A DNA stretch of 64,000 nt. Source: Vanilla planifolia (Eukaryota; Streptophyta; Magnoliopsida; Asparagales; Orchidaceae). A program made the translations under genes and the position numbers. The stretch is from positions 930,774 to 994,773 of the forward strand of contig JAIUJO010000160.1 of assembly GCA_023846275.1 (NCBI GenBank). Reading direction: 5' to 3'. The notes beneath the pieces were generated by a model. It saw only the letters and a list, made by a program, of their open reading frames with translations. It did not search any database and was not told where the DNA came from. Each line of letters opens with the position of its first letter. Position 1 is the first letter of the stretch. This document shows, piece by piece, positions 35,481 to 50,000 of this stretch.

Positions 35481-36860
35481 TTACTTCACGATATTTCCAA
35501 CTTTTAACTAAACCATGATCATTCTTGCCCTTTGGCACCATCGAGAGTGTTTTACAACTTACACAATTTCTATTATACCTTCAAGATGTTTTAAAAAAAT
35601 TTGACCAGTTCTTACTTTGAAGTTACTCATTTAATTTCAAGTTATCCTTTGACGATGTGATCTGTAATAAAGTGAAATCCAACATCATTGTTATTTTCTT
35701 ATATTGGTGAAGTTAATTATATGCTCATAGCAACAAAACAAGTGAAGTCTCTAATGGTTACTACATTTTCGTATAGTTATTTGTGAATATTAGTCTTTCC
35801 CTAATTAATTATTAGTCATTATGCTTAAGGAGTTATTATTATACTTCTCCCAAGTCTATCTAACTGTCAATTCATGGTATGAACCTACACCCCTTGAGGG
35901 CTTCTTCAAAAATTTTTTTTTCTATGAAGGATACAAATGCAGTATTCTAGCAACTTGATTAATATATAATTAAATTCATTCTTATGTGTTTTAATATTTA
36001 GAAACTCAGGGTAGTTTTTTACCAGCTTCTTCTCCATAATTGTTTTTGTCAAATTTGCATTCTTCTTTCTTCATTTATAACTTCATTATCACCTATATCT
36101 AATTATTGAACCATTATTAATTATTCTTATAATTCACTCATCATACATCACATGTGTTTTTTTATTTCTTTTTTTCCTATGTGGGACATATAAATTGAAG
36201 TCATATTTTCTATTTCATATATTAATCATATAGATATGTTTTTAAAAATTCATTACCATTAAATTAAATCATTTTGTCTTTCTGACTCTTATCAATTCAA
36301 TAAAGCATATTATAATCTTATTTTTTTATTCATATGAAAAACACTCATGCAAATTTTAAAAAAATCATTGTAAATCAAAAATTCATGTCGCTTTCCATCT
36401 ACTCTTAAGATATTTCTATGAAAACATATTTAAGTAAGCTATCTTTTAAGGTTTATTAATAGCTAAACCATTTTAACTTAATGTCCGACTTAACATAATT
36501 TTTCCACTTTTTATGGATTCTTAAGTCAACTATGAATTGACTACATGCTCAGAAAATTAAAATATGCCATTCTTAAAAGTACATTACACGATGAAAAAAT
36601 GAAATTTCTTAACAAATGTGATGGTCGAACTTTGGTTATAACATTCAAAAAGTATTTGATACTTCTAAAAAAATTATGTACATTTACTAAGAAGTAGTAA
36701 GTGATTAATGTTGATCAACACTAACTATGTATAAAAATATTTAAAAGTCTGACCTAATTTATACATGCTAAGGATTACAAACATTTTGCAAGTGAGTCAC
36801 ACAAATTCACAAAGAGTTATTTTATGAGGCCCTAAAATTTTGAGACACACTTATAAACTA
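35481..36860. other. AT-rich stretch without recognised features
   Basis: Nothing convincing on either strand. Weak similarity to the region after repeat C copy 2 may continue for a few hundred bases. Confidence 0.5.
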
Positions 36861-36868
36861 CGTAATCT

Positions 36869-37847
36869 TTAAATTTTGGAACCACACCATCTTGGGTTTG
36901 ATAATAGTAAGGCATGAATGTTGTGCTTTTGCAAAGAAATGTCTAGAGGTTTTTCCTTAACAATCAACTCATGTCTATTATGCCTTAGATTTATGCATTT
37001 TTCAATTGGGCAATGAATTGCATGATATCCAAATTTAGAATCGTATTTGCATTGAACATTAAATTTCACATGAGAATTGGATGTATGAATTTAAGGAATA
37101 AATTTTTCATTGAACACTTGGATATATGATTTTTACAATCTATAATTACCACTTGCACATACCTTTTTTCTTGTCACATCGTTGTAAGATGAAGCATGTT
37201 TAAGTACAAGTGCAGCTTTCAAGTAAACGTCACTCTTTGCACATGATTGAATGAAATAGCATATAGAGGTATTTGTGAACGATTATGAGCAGATTAATGA
37301 GAAAATATACCAGAATACCTTGTCTTCAAATCTTATAATTCTTTTTCAAGTTAATAAAACTTTACTAGTTTTACTTTAAGAAAAGATTTTTCTTTTATCG
37401 AATTATTGTTTCCAATTTTAAAGTATCATTACATGTATTTGCTTAGAAATTCTTTTTCACATTCTCTTTTTGATGTTTTCAAACATTAAAGATTAAACAT
37501 AAGGGGATGAACTTGATTAGCAAAGGAAATATTCTCCTGTTTAAGTACATCACTCCATTCATGCAATTCAAATATCTACAATCATGTTTGGAATAAACTT
37601 TCTTAAGATCCTCATAAATGTTAATTAATTTCTTATTCTTAACAACTAATTCACAAAAAAAATTTGATATTTCATAAAAAGTAGATTGATGAATAGAATT
37701 TGATGTACTTGATACAAAATTGTCACAATAATTAATCTCTATGATGAGTATCTTCTTCTTCACCTTTGTCTTTGTCTCGTCTTTTCTCTTTTTGATCATT
37801 TTGATCTTATCATCACCGATCACATTAGCATCATTTTGACAATACAA
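36869..37847 (-). pseudogene. Possible retroelement Gag remnant (- strand)
   Basis: Two minus-strand open frames lie in the order expected of a Gag piece. The upstream one (37847 to 37479, 122 aa) is Lys-rich, then has 'SFYEISNFFCELVVKNKKLI'-like helical text (read here as 'TFYEISNFFCELVVKNKK'), similar in feel to the coiled-coil part of plant copia Gag. The downstream one (37069 to 36869, 66 aa) contains 'CKYDSKFGYHAIHC'. That has the exact spacing of a CCHC zinc knuckle, but the second Cys is Asp and the His is Tyr. It sits between repeat C copies 1 and 2. Identity is tentative. Confidence 0.35.
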
Positions 37848-38399
37848 CCAATTTCATTCCAACACCTTAAAAGAAGTAGCCATACATGCTCTCGAAATAA
37901 TTTTTCACATAACACACAAAATAAGTAATTTATTTAGTTAACATTTATTTAATCTAATATTATTGATTTTTTTTGGAATTACAAAAAAATTAACAAAGCA
38001 AATTCTCAAAAATATTATCAATCTTTATAATAGCAGTTTTAAAAGTATTTCTCCAAATAAGAGAGTTTCCTCCATTATTAAACATGGGATGATATGCTAA
38101 AATTCCTTCATTTCGAGATTCTCAAATATGAATCATGAGTGAAAATTTTTTTTTAAAAATAAAATAAAACTAGAACAAAAGAAACGCAAGTAGTTTAATA
38201 ATAAAGCAAAATGTAAGGTTTGTAATTGATATTAATAAAAGAACAAAATTGGTAACTAGTTAAGAATAATAATTCAATCAACTTACATTCACAAATAAAT
38301 GATCACTATAATAAAAATGGCACACCTAAAGATTTAAGAACGGATACACCATTAGAAGAAAATTACAATTTATGGTGTTTCTTCATGGTTCACCTCTAA
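37848..38399. other. AT-rich stretch without recognised features
   Basis: No gene or repeat recognised; A/T homopolymer runs are frequent. Confidence 0.5.
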
Positions 38400-40370
38400 C
38401 TTACTTTAGGTTTTTCATTATATATATCCTCCAACATACTTGATATTTTTTATAATAGTTTCTCCCCATCCTATGAGATTTTTTATGTTTAACTATAACC
38501 AAAGATTTTGAGAGATCAACCCCAACTCAAATTTTTATATGATCAAATCAGAGTTTTTTCTTTTTCAAATTTTAAGTTACAACCCAAAAGTAATGAAAAA
38601 TATAGTATGAAACAAATTTTTTTATAGTGTACAATATTTATTATCCATGTTGATAAATAGAGCAAGTCACTAAGAGTTCAAAATTATGAAGAGAAGTTAT
38701 AACATGAAATCTCAAAAGTTCTAGGCTTAGCTAAAAGTATTTTGGGTATTAAGAACTACTAAGCCGTAGTGTGCTACCAAGAGATTTTACACTAATAGAA
38801 TATGATGGAATGCTTCTTTGAGATAATAAAGTATGGTTCTTGTTTATTAGCTATTTCATTCCTAATAGTTTAGCATTTATAGAAACATTTTTTTCAAAAT
38901 TATTAAAAAGTTAATGAAACAATCTTTCATGAAATGTTGCAAAAGTAGCTTAGATAACTTTTCCTAGCAACATAAAAATGTCTTCTTTCAAAATGGCTAC
39001 AAAATGGCCTAAGTGATAGCTACGAAAGTACACATTACCAAGGATAAACTTGGAGCATTGCATCCAACTAGAGAAGATGTTGACCTTTAACTCAAAGATC
39101 ATAAAATTAGATAAGTTATATATGATTAGATTAAGTAAATAAAATTAGGCCCATCTGATCTCATTAGATGAGATTTGGACCATTTGAGGAATTAAGAGTA
39201 AAGATAAGAACAAATACTAGATGTAGGATTTAAAAATGCAAAGATATGTGCCATGCAATTTATGGATAGATTATTTGAAGCAGAATCACGTTATCTAATT
39301 AAATCTAACGTGATCTTTGTCATCCAATGTTGAGCCATGATCAAGTGCTCATGTTAAATGAAATGTCCTCCATCCAATCAATAATCAAAATTGTGGAAAA
39401 ATAGCACATTAGTGGTGCTAGAATGTGTTGGTGTTGGAATGGCCAAAGTCTTTAGCCTTATATTGTTATAATCTAACCTAAAACATAACGACGGTCCCAC
39501 CTTTTATGCTTAGAATTTGTCTCCATGTCCACTTGATTTCTTTCAGCATTACAAGCTATATTCTATGTCCAAGTCAACTAGATATACAATTCATAGGAAT
39601 GTTGCGTTATTTGTTGCTTCCATTGTCTTACCCAAACTTGGTTTAAGAATGCATGAGGACCCATTTTTAATTTGATACAACTTAGTTCTTGCTGGTCTCC
39701 TAACTCAAGGCTTCCTGTGCCATCTTATACTTGGTCGATCCAAGTGTTTTGCACTTGGAGTGTGGCTTAAAATCTTTTTTCTTTTTTAATTTTGAAATTT
39801 TAATAATATTATTTTTTTAAATTTAGCCAAAGATTAATAATAGACTTTCCATTAAATTTAGCAAAGATGCATAAGAATGATTTAATAAAAGAAAAATTAA
39901 GTGATAATAAAATTGAATTTGAGATGTTTCTAATATAATGGAAAATTTTGAAAACTTTTGTTGCCAAAGTAGAACTTGAGCGGCGAGATGAACATTTTAT
40001 TAATAGTCAACAAGCTAATATTTTATTTCATAACAAATGAACCTTCTTAAATTTTATGTGCATGTCCTCAATCCTTGTAGCTTACTAAATGCTACATTGT
40101 GTTTTGAAGAACCCTAATTACCCATCTTTGAATTTGCTTGGCTTGTTCTTCACAAACAACCATTTTGCACTAAACAATGTTATTAGAAAAAATGCTAATT
40201 ATTTATGGCCTGACCCATTAGACATAAGGATGACAAAATAGTTTGCACATTTAATAAACCAAGTCAACTTGAATAAATGATTTAACAACATTAGAGGAAC
40301 AAAGGAAATAACCACTTAAGTAGAGGAAAAATTATTCTCAACCTTCCATTATTTTTTTGCCAAATCATGT
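38400..40370 (+). repeat. Dispersed repeat C, copy 2
   Basis: Partner of copies 1 and 3. From about 39.95 kb the three copies share a stretch whose composite reading looks coding: in copy 2 'GRDEHFINSQQANILFHNK'-like text near 39980-40040, then a segment with 'SLNLLG' and 'FFTNNHFAL' near 40120-40175. All frames are broken. I do not recognise the protein; a retroelement Gag or pol flank is possible. Confidence 0.65.
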
Positions 40371-43300
40371 AGAAGACATGAAACCAAAGAATCCATATGG
40401 TTGTTCATCAACTGGTAATTATCAACATGAATAATGTCATTTTGAATGGCTATAATATCTTTAACTAGTTTCCACTCACACAAAAGTCCTAGGATGATCT
40501 TCAATTATTTCAACTTAATTTAGTTTCTTTGTATTCACTTTTGATGCATAAAAGTTATAAACTTTTTAAATGTTTCCATAACACATATCAAACTCTTTAG
40601 CTAAACATTTATGGCATCATGAAAGACAACAATGGACTCACTAGCTATGGTTGTGTTATTCCTAATCATAGGGGCCAAAATGCGGATGTCTTTTCTGATT
40701 TTATGGGTAGCAAATCTTTATGAGAAACAACGGAATGTGTCTACTCCTTTTTTTTCAAATATAGTTGAAAAACAAAATTTATAACTTTTGGATTAGAATA
40801 AATTGCAAATATTTCATTGAATATTTGGATAGCTAAAGGACCCTAGAAGCTATCAAACATTGTTTATCAAAAGAATAATGTGGCAAGTATTGAAATTATT
40901 TTCTTACATTCTAAAAGAGGTCAATGAAGTTTTGAACCACAAAACAAATATAGAAAAAAAAATGAATGGAGGTACCTAGGATTTAATAAATATTTCTTTA
41001 TTATGTGGCGCGCTAGACAATTTGGATTATCCCTAATTCCCATGCAATAATATTTCACACATGGCTTGCTGCATCATCCAAGAGGGCTAGTCTAGATAAA
41101 ATGCAAACAAATTGGATCTTTTTATTTATACATGAATGTCTCATAAATTGAGACAATTGTCATTGTACTTTACGAAAGCTGCACTAGTGACAATTTTTTA
41201 ACTTCATACCATGACATTTCGTTCAACATGGAATAAATAAATTAAACTAAAAATTTGTGATAGAACAATAATCACGCCACTACTCTATGTTTCTTTAATT
41301 GTGCTACAAGTATGATAGAATTACCAACAAATATGTCATGGTATAGAACTAGCCAAAACAAGCTAACAAATTAGACAAGATCATCTAATAAAGGTTAAAA
41401 GTTTTCAAATAAAGCACTAAGCGTTGTAGATAGAAAGTTCATCATTATCATCGCATCCACATGATGTTCTCTGTTTTGCATTGCACATGTATTGTTCAAC
41501 TTTTGTTGCATTATGATGATACATTGCCTTCTTACTCTTTGTTAGAAAAATATGCAATGAAATTTTGGAATACATTGTTGTACAAAGGCAACTGTATGAT
41601 ATTTTCCAATGCACATCTATTCCTTCTTAATGTGAGCTATATTTTTTTTGCACGCCATCATGCTTTAATGTTGGTTCACAACAATGCATAAGACCATAAT
41701 AATAAGTGAACCCGAAGATAGTGCAATCATGCTTCTAAAATGTCCATCCTATTACATCACACTAATGCATCTTCCAAACATCTCAAAGGAATGCCAAAAA
41801 CCTGTGATACTTATTGTACTCTTTATCAAACTAGAACAATGGCAATGGGAAAATACTTTTCCATCTCTTTGAGAAGATTTAGTAATCCCATTTAATTGAA
41901 AAAAATCAATCCACGACAACATAGAAAAATTGCTATCATACCATCAAGGACAAGCATTGACTTAGACTTGACATTGAAGGAAATGCTTAAGGGTGTTGCC
42001 ATGTACCCAACAAGAAATATTAAAGAAACATTATTTTTTTTACTAAACCTAATTGGCAAGTTCTTCATCAAATTGTGCACTTTGCAAAGTGTGATATTAT
42101 TCCAAGAAATTATAATTTAGTTTCTTAAAAAATAGCTTTCTTTTCTTACAAAAAAACTTTTATACTACTGCACTTCAAGACACACACCAACATAACATGG
42201 GCTTTGTTGTCTCGTCTACGAGACCAAAACATTTTTGCAAAATTTCTCCTTAAATTTCCCTTGGTGCAACAACACCTAAAAAAAATTATTTTGTTGGCCA
42301 CTATTCATTTCATATTTTTTACGTTCAAATTTGGCATCTTCATCCTCTTACATGATCATCATAGTCTTGGTGTTTTAATTTAAGTGAACATTGATCCTCT
42401 ACTGATTAATCACACAACTAATTGATGGATGGGTTGAAATGGTTCTAGAATGATGCATTAACAAACATCAATTTAAAAGTAGTACTAGCCAAGACATTAA
42501 AATATCTACGATAAAGTCTATACACAATCCATGGTGCTAATATACCATCATGATTAACATTCCTTCCACAAGCTAATATACACCACATAAAAGACGTCTA
42601 TAACAAACTAATGTTTAATACAATAAGGAAATCTTGCAAGAACAAACGTAATATGTTAAAAGAAACGTAATAGTTGCACTAAGACATCATGAGGTAAAAC
42701 AACTAAGATGTATTGACTTTTTTATTGCTAAATCAAACTCCAAATATGAGCTCCTAATTCATTGGACTTTTATATAGAGTTGAAGTGGGAAGCTCAATAA
42801 GAAATTCTCAATTCAGTCAATAAAAGTAATCAGAAGTGACATGAAAATAGAACTAATTGGTGCTTGAAATTATAAGCAAAAGGCATATAGTTAATTGAAG
42901 GGTGCATAAGAGTGGCATATCCTACTAAACTAAATTAATACATTGCTTAGGATACTACCATACAAATCCATAATAATCATTGGATTCACTATATATTTCT
43001 TAATATCATGACATATTTAATATTGTTTGTGAACTCTCTAATCCTTACAATCTCATGTTGTTTTGATGTAGTTAAATAAGTTGACTAGTTTCCCACCATC
43101 AATTTAGCATCACTCTACTCCTGATAATCTTAGCTTTAAAATTTGCACTCCATAGTTGTACTACGAGTCTATGATCAAGTCATTAAGAACTCCATGATTG
43201 GGAGTCGAATTACATGAGATAATACTTCCATGGTCCTCAACTATCCTCAATAAGAACGTGACACTCCTCCATTGCCATTAGGATGTCCTCATCAATCATG

Positions 43301-44920
43301 TGAAATGCAGCTAAGCAAGAAGCGAATTGATCATTAAATTTGCCACCCAATAAATTTGGGATTCAAATCACACAAAATAGTTTCTCTCCTCTTTGGTGGA
43401 TGTCTTAATAAGAAAAAAATTAGGTTGTATATTGGAGTGCATATGTTGGAGTGCATGATCATGAAATCTAGTACCCTACAATTTGGGATTTTAATATTGC
43501 ATCATATTACAATGAGTAGAAAGCTCACCCATAATAGCCCCGTATGTTGTCATAATTTTTAGGATTCTAAAATGTTTTGTCAATTCCATCATAGTCTTAT
43601 AAAAAACATATGGGCTCATGCAAATTACATGTTATGACTCTTTTCTTGTTTAATTATACTTATCCCAAAGGATGGTTACTAAATACACCAACCAATCAAA
43701 TATGTTAAGTAAAACTCTAAATAAACTATAACCAAGAATTTAAGATTACTTTAACATTAATTTGTGTATCTAAAGTGAAGCTATGTTTTCCTTGAAAACC
43801 ACTAAGCTATTTGGGCCATCCAGACTACTCATATTTAAAACATATGACTAGACTTTACCATAATCCTACATTTTGCAAATCATTAGGATCTATTTGAAAG
43901 TTAGGGCCTCAACTTGAGATTTTACTCAATACCATTAATTTGCATTTAACCCTTAATTTTGAATCTAGTTCATAGCAATTTCTATGAAAACCTCGATTCA
44001 CAAGTGCGCTACTAATGACTCTTCTTGTCTTTTAAGGCAACCTCAACAAGTATTCTCGTACCAAAAGTTTAATTTGGGCTATCCACAACCCTAAACTATC
44101 ACCTAAGTTGTTCAACCTATGACCTATGTGCATAAACTAACAACTCATGATGTTAGTAAATTTTTTAGGCCATGTGCAATGATTAGCAAAAAATTATGAA
44201 AAGAACTATGTTTTTTGATTGTGCAATTGCTCTTATCCCGATACTATGAAAAAGACCTCTCTAAACAAAATCATTATCTAAGGTCCAAACCAAGATCCTC
44301 TCAAAATGAATGATACAACTAAAGCTTGCTCAAGGACTCAAAGAGTGGCAATGTTGTTGATTGTGCCCTTAAATTACTCCTTATGGTTTCCACATAAAAA
44401 AAATTTAATCTTAAGAATGATTATAAATTAAAACTTATACTAACAATAACTTAGTATTTGTTGACTTAAGAGCTACAAAACCTAAGGTCTTTATTCTTAT
44501 ATTTACCCATGGATTCTTTGACTTTGACATTCAAATCTAGGGATTCCATCGTGTCCTCCACTGACATATAACTTCAAGATAACAGTCTCTTGGATTAGAT
44601 AAATATGTCTATATACAACCCATTTGGCAAGATCATATAGATATGTCTCCACACTCGTATTCAGTAAACTCTTATGACTTTAAAGATAGGTAAGTTTTCA
44701 GGGGCATACAAAGTAGTATATAATACACCGATTACACATCTTTATTGGCAAACCATCAAAATACATTATGTAAATGTTAACATACAACATGATGTCCTTA
44801 TGTAGATGGCATTCCATACACTAGAATTCGATTGAAATTTTTAATATTGTGATATCCAATGGGTTAAAAAAAATTAGTATTTCCATTGATCATACTTTAT
44901 TTTATCTTGACTAAAAATCA
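40371..44920. other. AT-rich stretch without recognised features
   Basis: No convincing gene on either strand. Overlapping short frames at 41417-41691, 41684-41872 and 41892-42120 are open on both strands over the same bases, which argues against coding. Frames at 43356-43562 and 45207-45401 match nothing I know. Slightly less AT-rich text at 43.0-44.6 kb may be a decayed element of unknown type. Confidence 0.5.
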
Positions 44921-44929
44921 TTCTATTTA

Positions 44930-45680
44930 AATGTTATTCTTGGAATCATTAATTCATCTCATTTATTTTGTTAAAATGTCTTTATGTGTTAAACTTACCA
45001 TTTTATGTGGAAAAGCAATAAAACAATTCTTTAGAAAATTGTCAAAATCTAGTGTCATGCATGCCATTAAAAAATAAGAAATTTTTTTGTGGCATGTATT
45101 TTGTTTAGGCACATAGTCATAAGGTTCATGCCACCTTTTAAAATGTGTTGTGCTTTAATGGACAAGTCTTCTATTTCACTTTAGGCATACAATTTTCTAC
45201 TATGTTGTGTTGTTCATGGCTAAGATTACCTTCCTAGTTCTTGATGGTTGGGGTTGCTCATTTATCTCCATTATAACTAGAGTTTTGACATGCTTTTTTA
45301 TTTCTATTCAATCACATCCCTTAAGGAAAAGTACCACATATATTTTGAATATGGTTAATTACTACTACTACTCACTTAATTTAAGATGCTACAAGGTCTA
45401 ATGGCTAGGGTTAGGGCTCCATCAAATGTCATGCCTAAATAAGAATTTAAATTTTAAGTCCACTTTCTCCAAAACTTCCCTTAATACCATAAAATTTAAA
45501 GAATTCATGCCAGTTAGGATTATGGCTCATGGTTCAAATAGATGAGAAAAATATAATGAGTAAACTAGCTTAAGTATAATTAAATTATAACCATTCTATA
45601 TCAAACAATCATGTATACCTTAATAAATTGTTTTAAAAGTGCTTAATGAGCTAATATGAGAAGGAACATTCCTTGAGCCA
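44930..45680. repeat. Dispersed repeat B, copy 2
   Basis: About 45400-45670 aligns with 28990-29285 in the same orientation, sharing 'ctagggtta', 'gaatttaaatttt.agtccac' and several following blocks. If copy 1 is the end of the minus-strand gypsy element, this would be a solo fragment of the same family. Confidence 0.45.
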
Positions 45681-45799
45681 AGCAAAATCTATAGTTGAGC
45701 CAACTAACCTTAGTAGTGTAATATGTTGAAATGCTGTAAATAATAGATCCTCAAGTGTTTTAATTCGTAAGTCGTGCATGTGTTGGTGTGCTATGCTAT

Positions 45800-46995
45800 A
45801 ACTATTTAGCATTTTGTGTAAAAAATGTTTAGTTGTAAAGAAGAAGCCATGCCCTTCTGAAGATGGTGAAAGAGTATTCTACAAAACGTCTTGGGGCGTT
45901 TTGCAAACTTCATGGATTGAAGAGATTTGTAAGAACTTCGAAAAGGTTTTATTTTTTTTGGAAAAAATGTGAGCCTATTGATTATTAATTTTGAAGGACA
46001 TCTCCTCATCCAATCCATTGAAATGTCAATTAGGAATCCAAAGTGTTCAAACATTTTCTTGATTTAATAAACATATAAAATTCCTTTTATTAATCATTTA
46101 ATCTTTCCTTTGTTAAATCTTACTCATTGACCTCTTTCTAAGTTTATATTATGTTAATTGTTATAATTTTTTAAATAAAAAAAATAATTATGTTAATAGC
46201 TTAAGCCACAACCCCAGCATGTGCCTAAGTGCAAAGCACTTGGCTGGACCAAGCTAGAGTTGGCCTTGGAAGCCTCATGTAAGGTGACTGACATGAAATA
46301 AGTTGTGTCATGCCTAGTCGTAGCCGTGGTGTAGTCTCAAACCAGATGGGTAAGATAGAAGAAGGATAGTGCTAGTAGAAACAAAAACAAAGCATGTGAA
46401 TTGATGATGGGTTAGATCCATAATTGTATTGAACCTATATGTATAAGGCTGGCCTAGGTGATGAAATCGAATATGCACATGAGAGGAACTAGCCCCATGT
46501 TCCACTTAAAAATGTAAACTTATAGAGAGCTAAATAAAGATCAAATCCTTTTGATATTCTACCATGGGAGACTAAACTATTATCCTACATTTAGTAACAT
46601 AGAATTTGATTTGTTTTTTCTCATCATCAAATGATCGATCAGATGATGGAAACATTTCTTACCAACAAGCACTTGCTTCCGAGTCAATTTTGGATGATCA
46701 ATATTGCATTTTCTTTAATTAGACAACCTTGAATGATTTTGCTTTTCTCATGTGATCTGTTCTTGATCTGTTGGCCTAGATCTATTGAATCCTATAACCA
46801 AGTCCAAACCTGACTTTACCATTGATAGTTCAAAATATCTAGATCTCTTTTTACATCATTAGTTGGACCAGATGTAATCAATCTTAATGCAATCAACAAT
46901 AGTTCTTTAGGGTTTACTTCTACTAACCTGATGGTCAATATCTCCTCTAGTTGTATGGGTGCTCCCAATTAATATCTAAATCTCTAGCAATTATT
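45800..46995 (-). repeat. Dispersed repeat C, copy 3 (inverted)
   Basis: The reverse complement aligns with copies 1 and 2. 'tcattcaaggttgtct' (46735 down to 46708) matches copy 1 'tcactcaaggttgtcc' (34391). 'aggcttcc' (about 46273-46266) matches 34803. The 'tcaatcc...ttgc' and 'cttctttacaactaa' parts near 45830-45930 match the copy 2 downstream segment. The minus-strand 82-aa frame at 46054-45806 lies inside this conserved part, but the other copies are not open in that frame. The copy ends almost exactly where the tandem array begins. Confidence 0.65.
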
Positions 46996-47004
46996 TCTAC
47001 TATT

Positions 47005-50000
47005 GAATTAGGATAGTGCTCATCTATACATTTCTGATTATTTTTGTTCCATATCAAATGAGACTCATTTAAAAATTATGTTAATTATCGAAACAAATAA
47101 GCATTAAAAATAATAATATATTATTTTAATCTTAAGTAAATATATATTATAGTTAAAATAAAATAAATTAAAGATATTTAATATGGCATAGCTAAATCCA
47201 CAGGAAAGAAACGTGGGAGGAGACTTAAAGCATCAAAGTTATACATGTAAATCAAAGTAAAAAATTGGAAAAAATATCAAAAATTATAAAATAAAATTGA
47301 ATTCTAAGACATAAATTAGTTATAGATCCAAATGTCTCCTAAACCTTAAAATCATACAAAATAAAGCCTTTAAAAATTTAAAAGTGAAATTTATTGGTAT
47401 GAGCTTTTCAACACGAGTCCAAGGATGCTTGCTTCATCTCAATCTCGGCTTGTATGTTATTATTTCTAATTAAAAAAGAAAATAATCCTAAATAATAAGA
47501 AATTGTAATCATAATGTTATGTAAATATTTATTAAAGGTTAAATGAAATAAATCAAAAAATAATTAACATAATCAAAATAAAAACCATGCAAATGTCACA
47601 TAAGATACTGGAGATTGATTATAAAGTCTTCGATTCTCAAATATTTTAGAAATCAACATATTTTTGAAAGACTATTTAAACTCTAAGAACTAAAAAATTT
47701 AAAAGCAATAAAAATAATTTAATTGAATAGAGCTCATTGAAACATTTTCTATGGCATATATTTCAACTTGATTAGATGTTATTTACAATTTCTACAAATA
47801 ACCAAAGAAAATAACCATAAATACTAATAAAATATTTTCTAAATAATTAATTGGATAGAATTCTTCAAATGGAGTCTAATGATTACTTTTCATTTCATCA
47901 AACCTTTCTTTGCGCTACTATGGATTTCAAATTTAAAAAATTAAAAATAATAAATTATTCTTTGAATACTATGTAAATAAAAATAATTATACTAACATTC
48001 TCCATCATAGCTCATTCAAATTTTATGGGAATCATTAAAGACATTAAAAATAAAAAAAATAAATTATTATTTTAAAACTAAGTAAACAAATATTGATAAT
48101 AAAATGCGATTTATCAAAGAAAAAAAATTTCAAGAGAATTTGATAAATTTAATAGGAAATTTGGATTTAAAGATGGTAAGAAGATTGAATATATACTTTC
48201 AATCATCAAATCAAATAGCAATCAAAATAACTTGCAAATAGTGCAAAAATCCGTTAAATAAAAATATTTCAAAAATAAAAATCAATATCTAATTTGATGT
48301 AGCTTGTTGACATATCTCTAATGGCATTTGTTTTTCATTAAATTATACCTTATTTGCATTTTCTATAAATTACAGACGAAATTAAACATGAAATAAAAAA
48401 TAATTATTTTGATATTAAATAAATATAAATTAAAGATGAAAATGGTTGAATTAAAATAATGAAAAATAACAAAATCACAGCATTCTAAATGTTGATCGAG
48501 AGTATAATTACAGTTTCATTATGAATATAACCAAATAAAATTAAATAATTTAAAATTGTGATAAGTCTTTTTTGAAAGTTGAATTCAAAGATACTAGACA
48601 GATTTAGTGTAACATTCCTAATCACCAAATCACGTGAGAATTTAAATATCATGAAAAACAAGTATTAGTTAAGAAAAAAATATAAAAATAATTTTTTATT
48701 TAGATAATGCTTTTCAAGATGAGTCAAACATCTTTTGTTTCATCTCCATTAGATGTTGTTTGGAATTATAGTGAATTACCAGGACAAATAAACATATATA
48801 CTAAAAAAATTTTACTTTTAGTATTTATATATATATATTAAGTTTAAAATAAAGCAAAATGAAGCACTGTAATACTACCAAACAAAAATGATGTAAATGT
48901 CACATGATAGAGATTTAGAGTTAGGTAATATCATAATAACTTTAAAATAAAAAGTTTGAATTAATATGATAAATTGCATGGTAAAATTTCATTATAAGAC
49001 GCAAAGTGGATCGTGTAATACCCTCGACCATCAAGTCATGTACAAACTAATTTAAGTCACAAAAAAAAATTAGAAAATAACATTATTAAACTTATAGAAG
49101 TGAAAATTAATTGGATAATAATTATTGAGAATAGTCCAACGATGTTTGTTTACTCATGATTAAAACCCACATAGAATTATTATGAATAAAAAATGTAAAT
49201 ATGCTTAAGTAATTACAAATTGTTATTTAATGTTATGTGATTAATTTTAGAGTTAAAATAATATAAATTGAGGAAATATAATTCATCAAAATCAAAATGT
49301 TGTAAGGACTACTAGATAAGATAAGACACATAAGGTGACAAAGTAATATAATAAAATAAATTAAAAAATTAGAAGAAATGAGAAAAACATCACAATAAAG
49401 TTGCATTAAAAAACTCAAGACACCTAAAATAACAACATTAATCATCAAATTAAGTACAAATTAATATATCGTATAAAGCATGCCAGAAGTATAGAAAAAA
49501 TATTTGAAATTATAAAAATGAATATTTAATTTTTTAGAGTTTGCTAAGAGGAGTCAATAACAAATCATATCATCTTGATAGCACATCATTTGGAGTCATT
49601 ACAAATTTCCATAGTAAATGAAATAAACTTGTGTTAAAATTATATTATTTTAAAGCAAATTAAATGTATATTAAAATATAAATAAGATAATTTCAAACAA
49701 AGTAACATAACTGAACTAGAAAAATCTAAAGGTCAAATAAGAGGAGATTTATAGTTATGCTATAACATGACCAAATGAAAATAAAATATGTCAAAAGAGA
49801 GATAAGTTTTATAGAAAAGCTACATTCCATGATACTGAGGAGGTCATGCATAACACCATCTTTGAACAAAAAGGGTACTACACAAAAAATCTCATAAAGA
49901 ATGAAGAAAACTCATAAAATTAAATATTTTAAATAAAAAATATATAATTAGATAGAGCTCATTGATATAAATCCAATGACATTTGTGTCATCTTCACATC

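Noticed and set aside
41417..42120. Cluster of overlapping open frames on both strands
   Set aside because: Frames are open on opposite strands over the same bases, none has a recognisable motif, and no splice or codon signal is visible.
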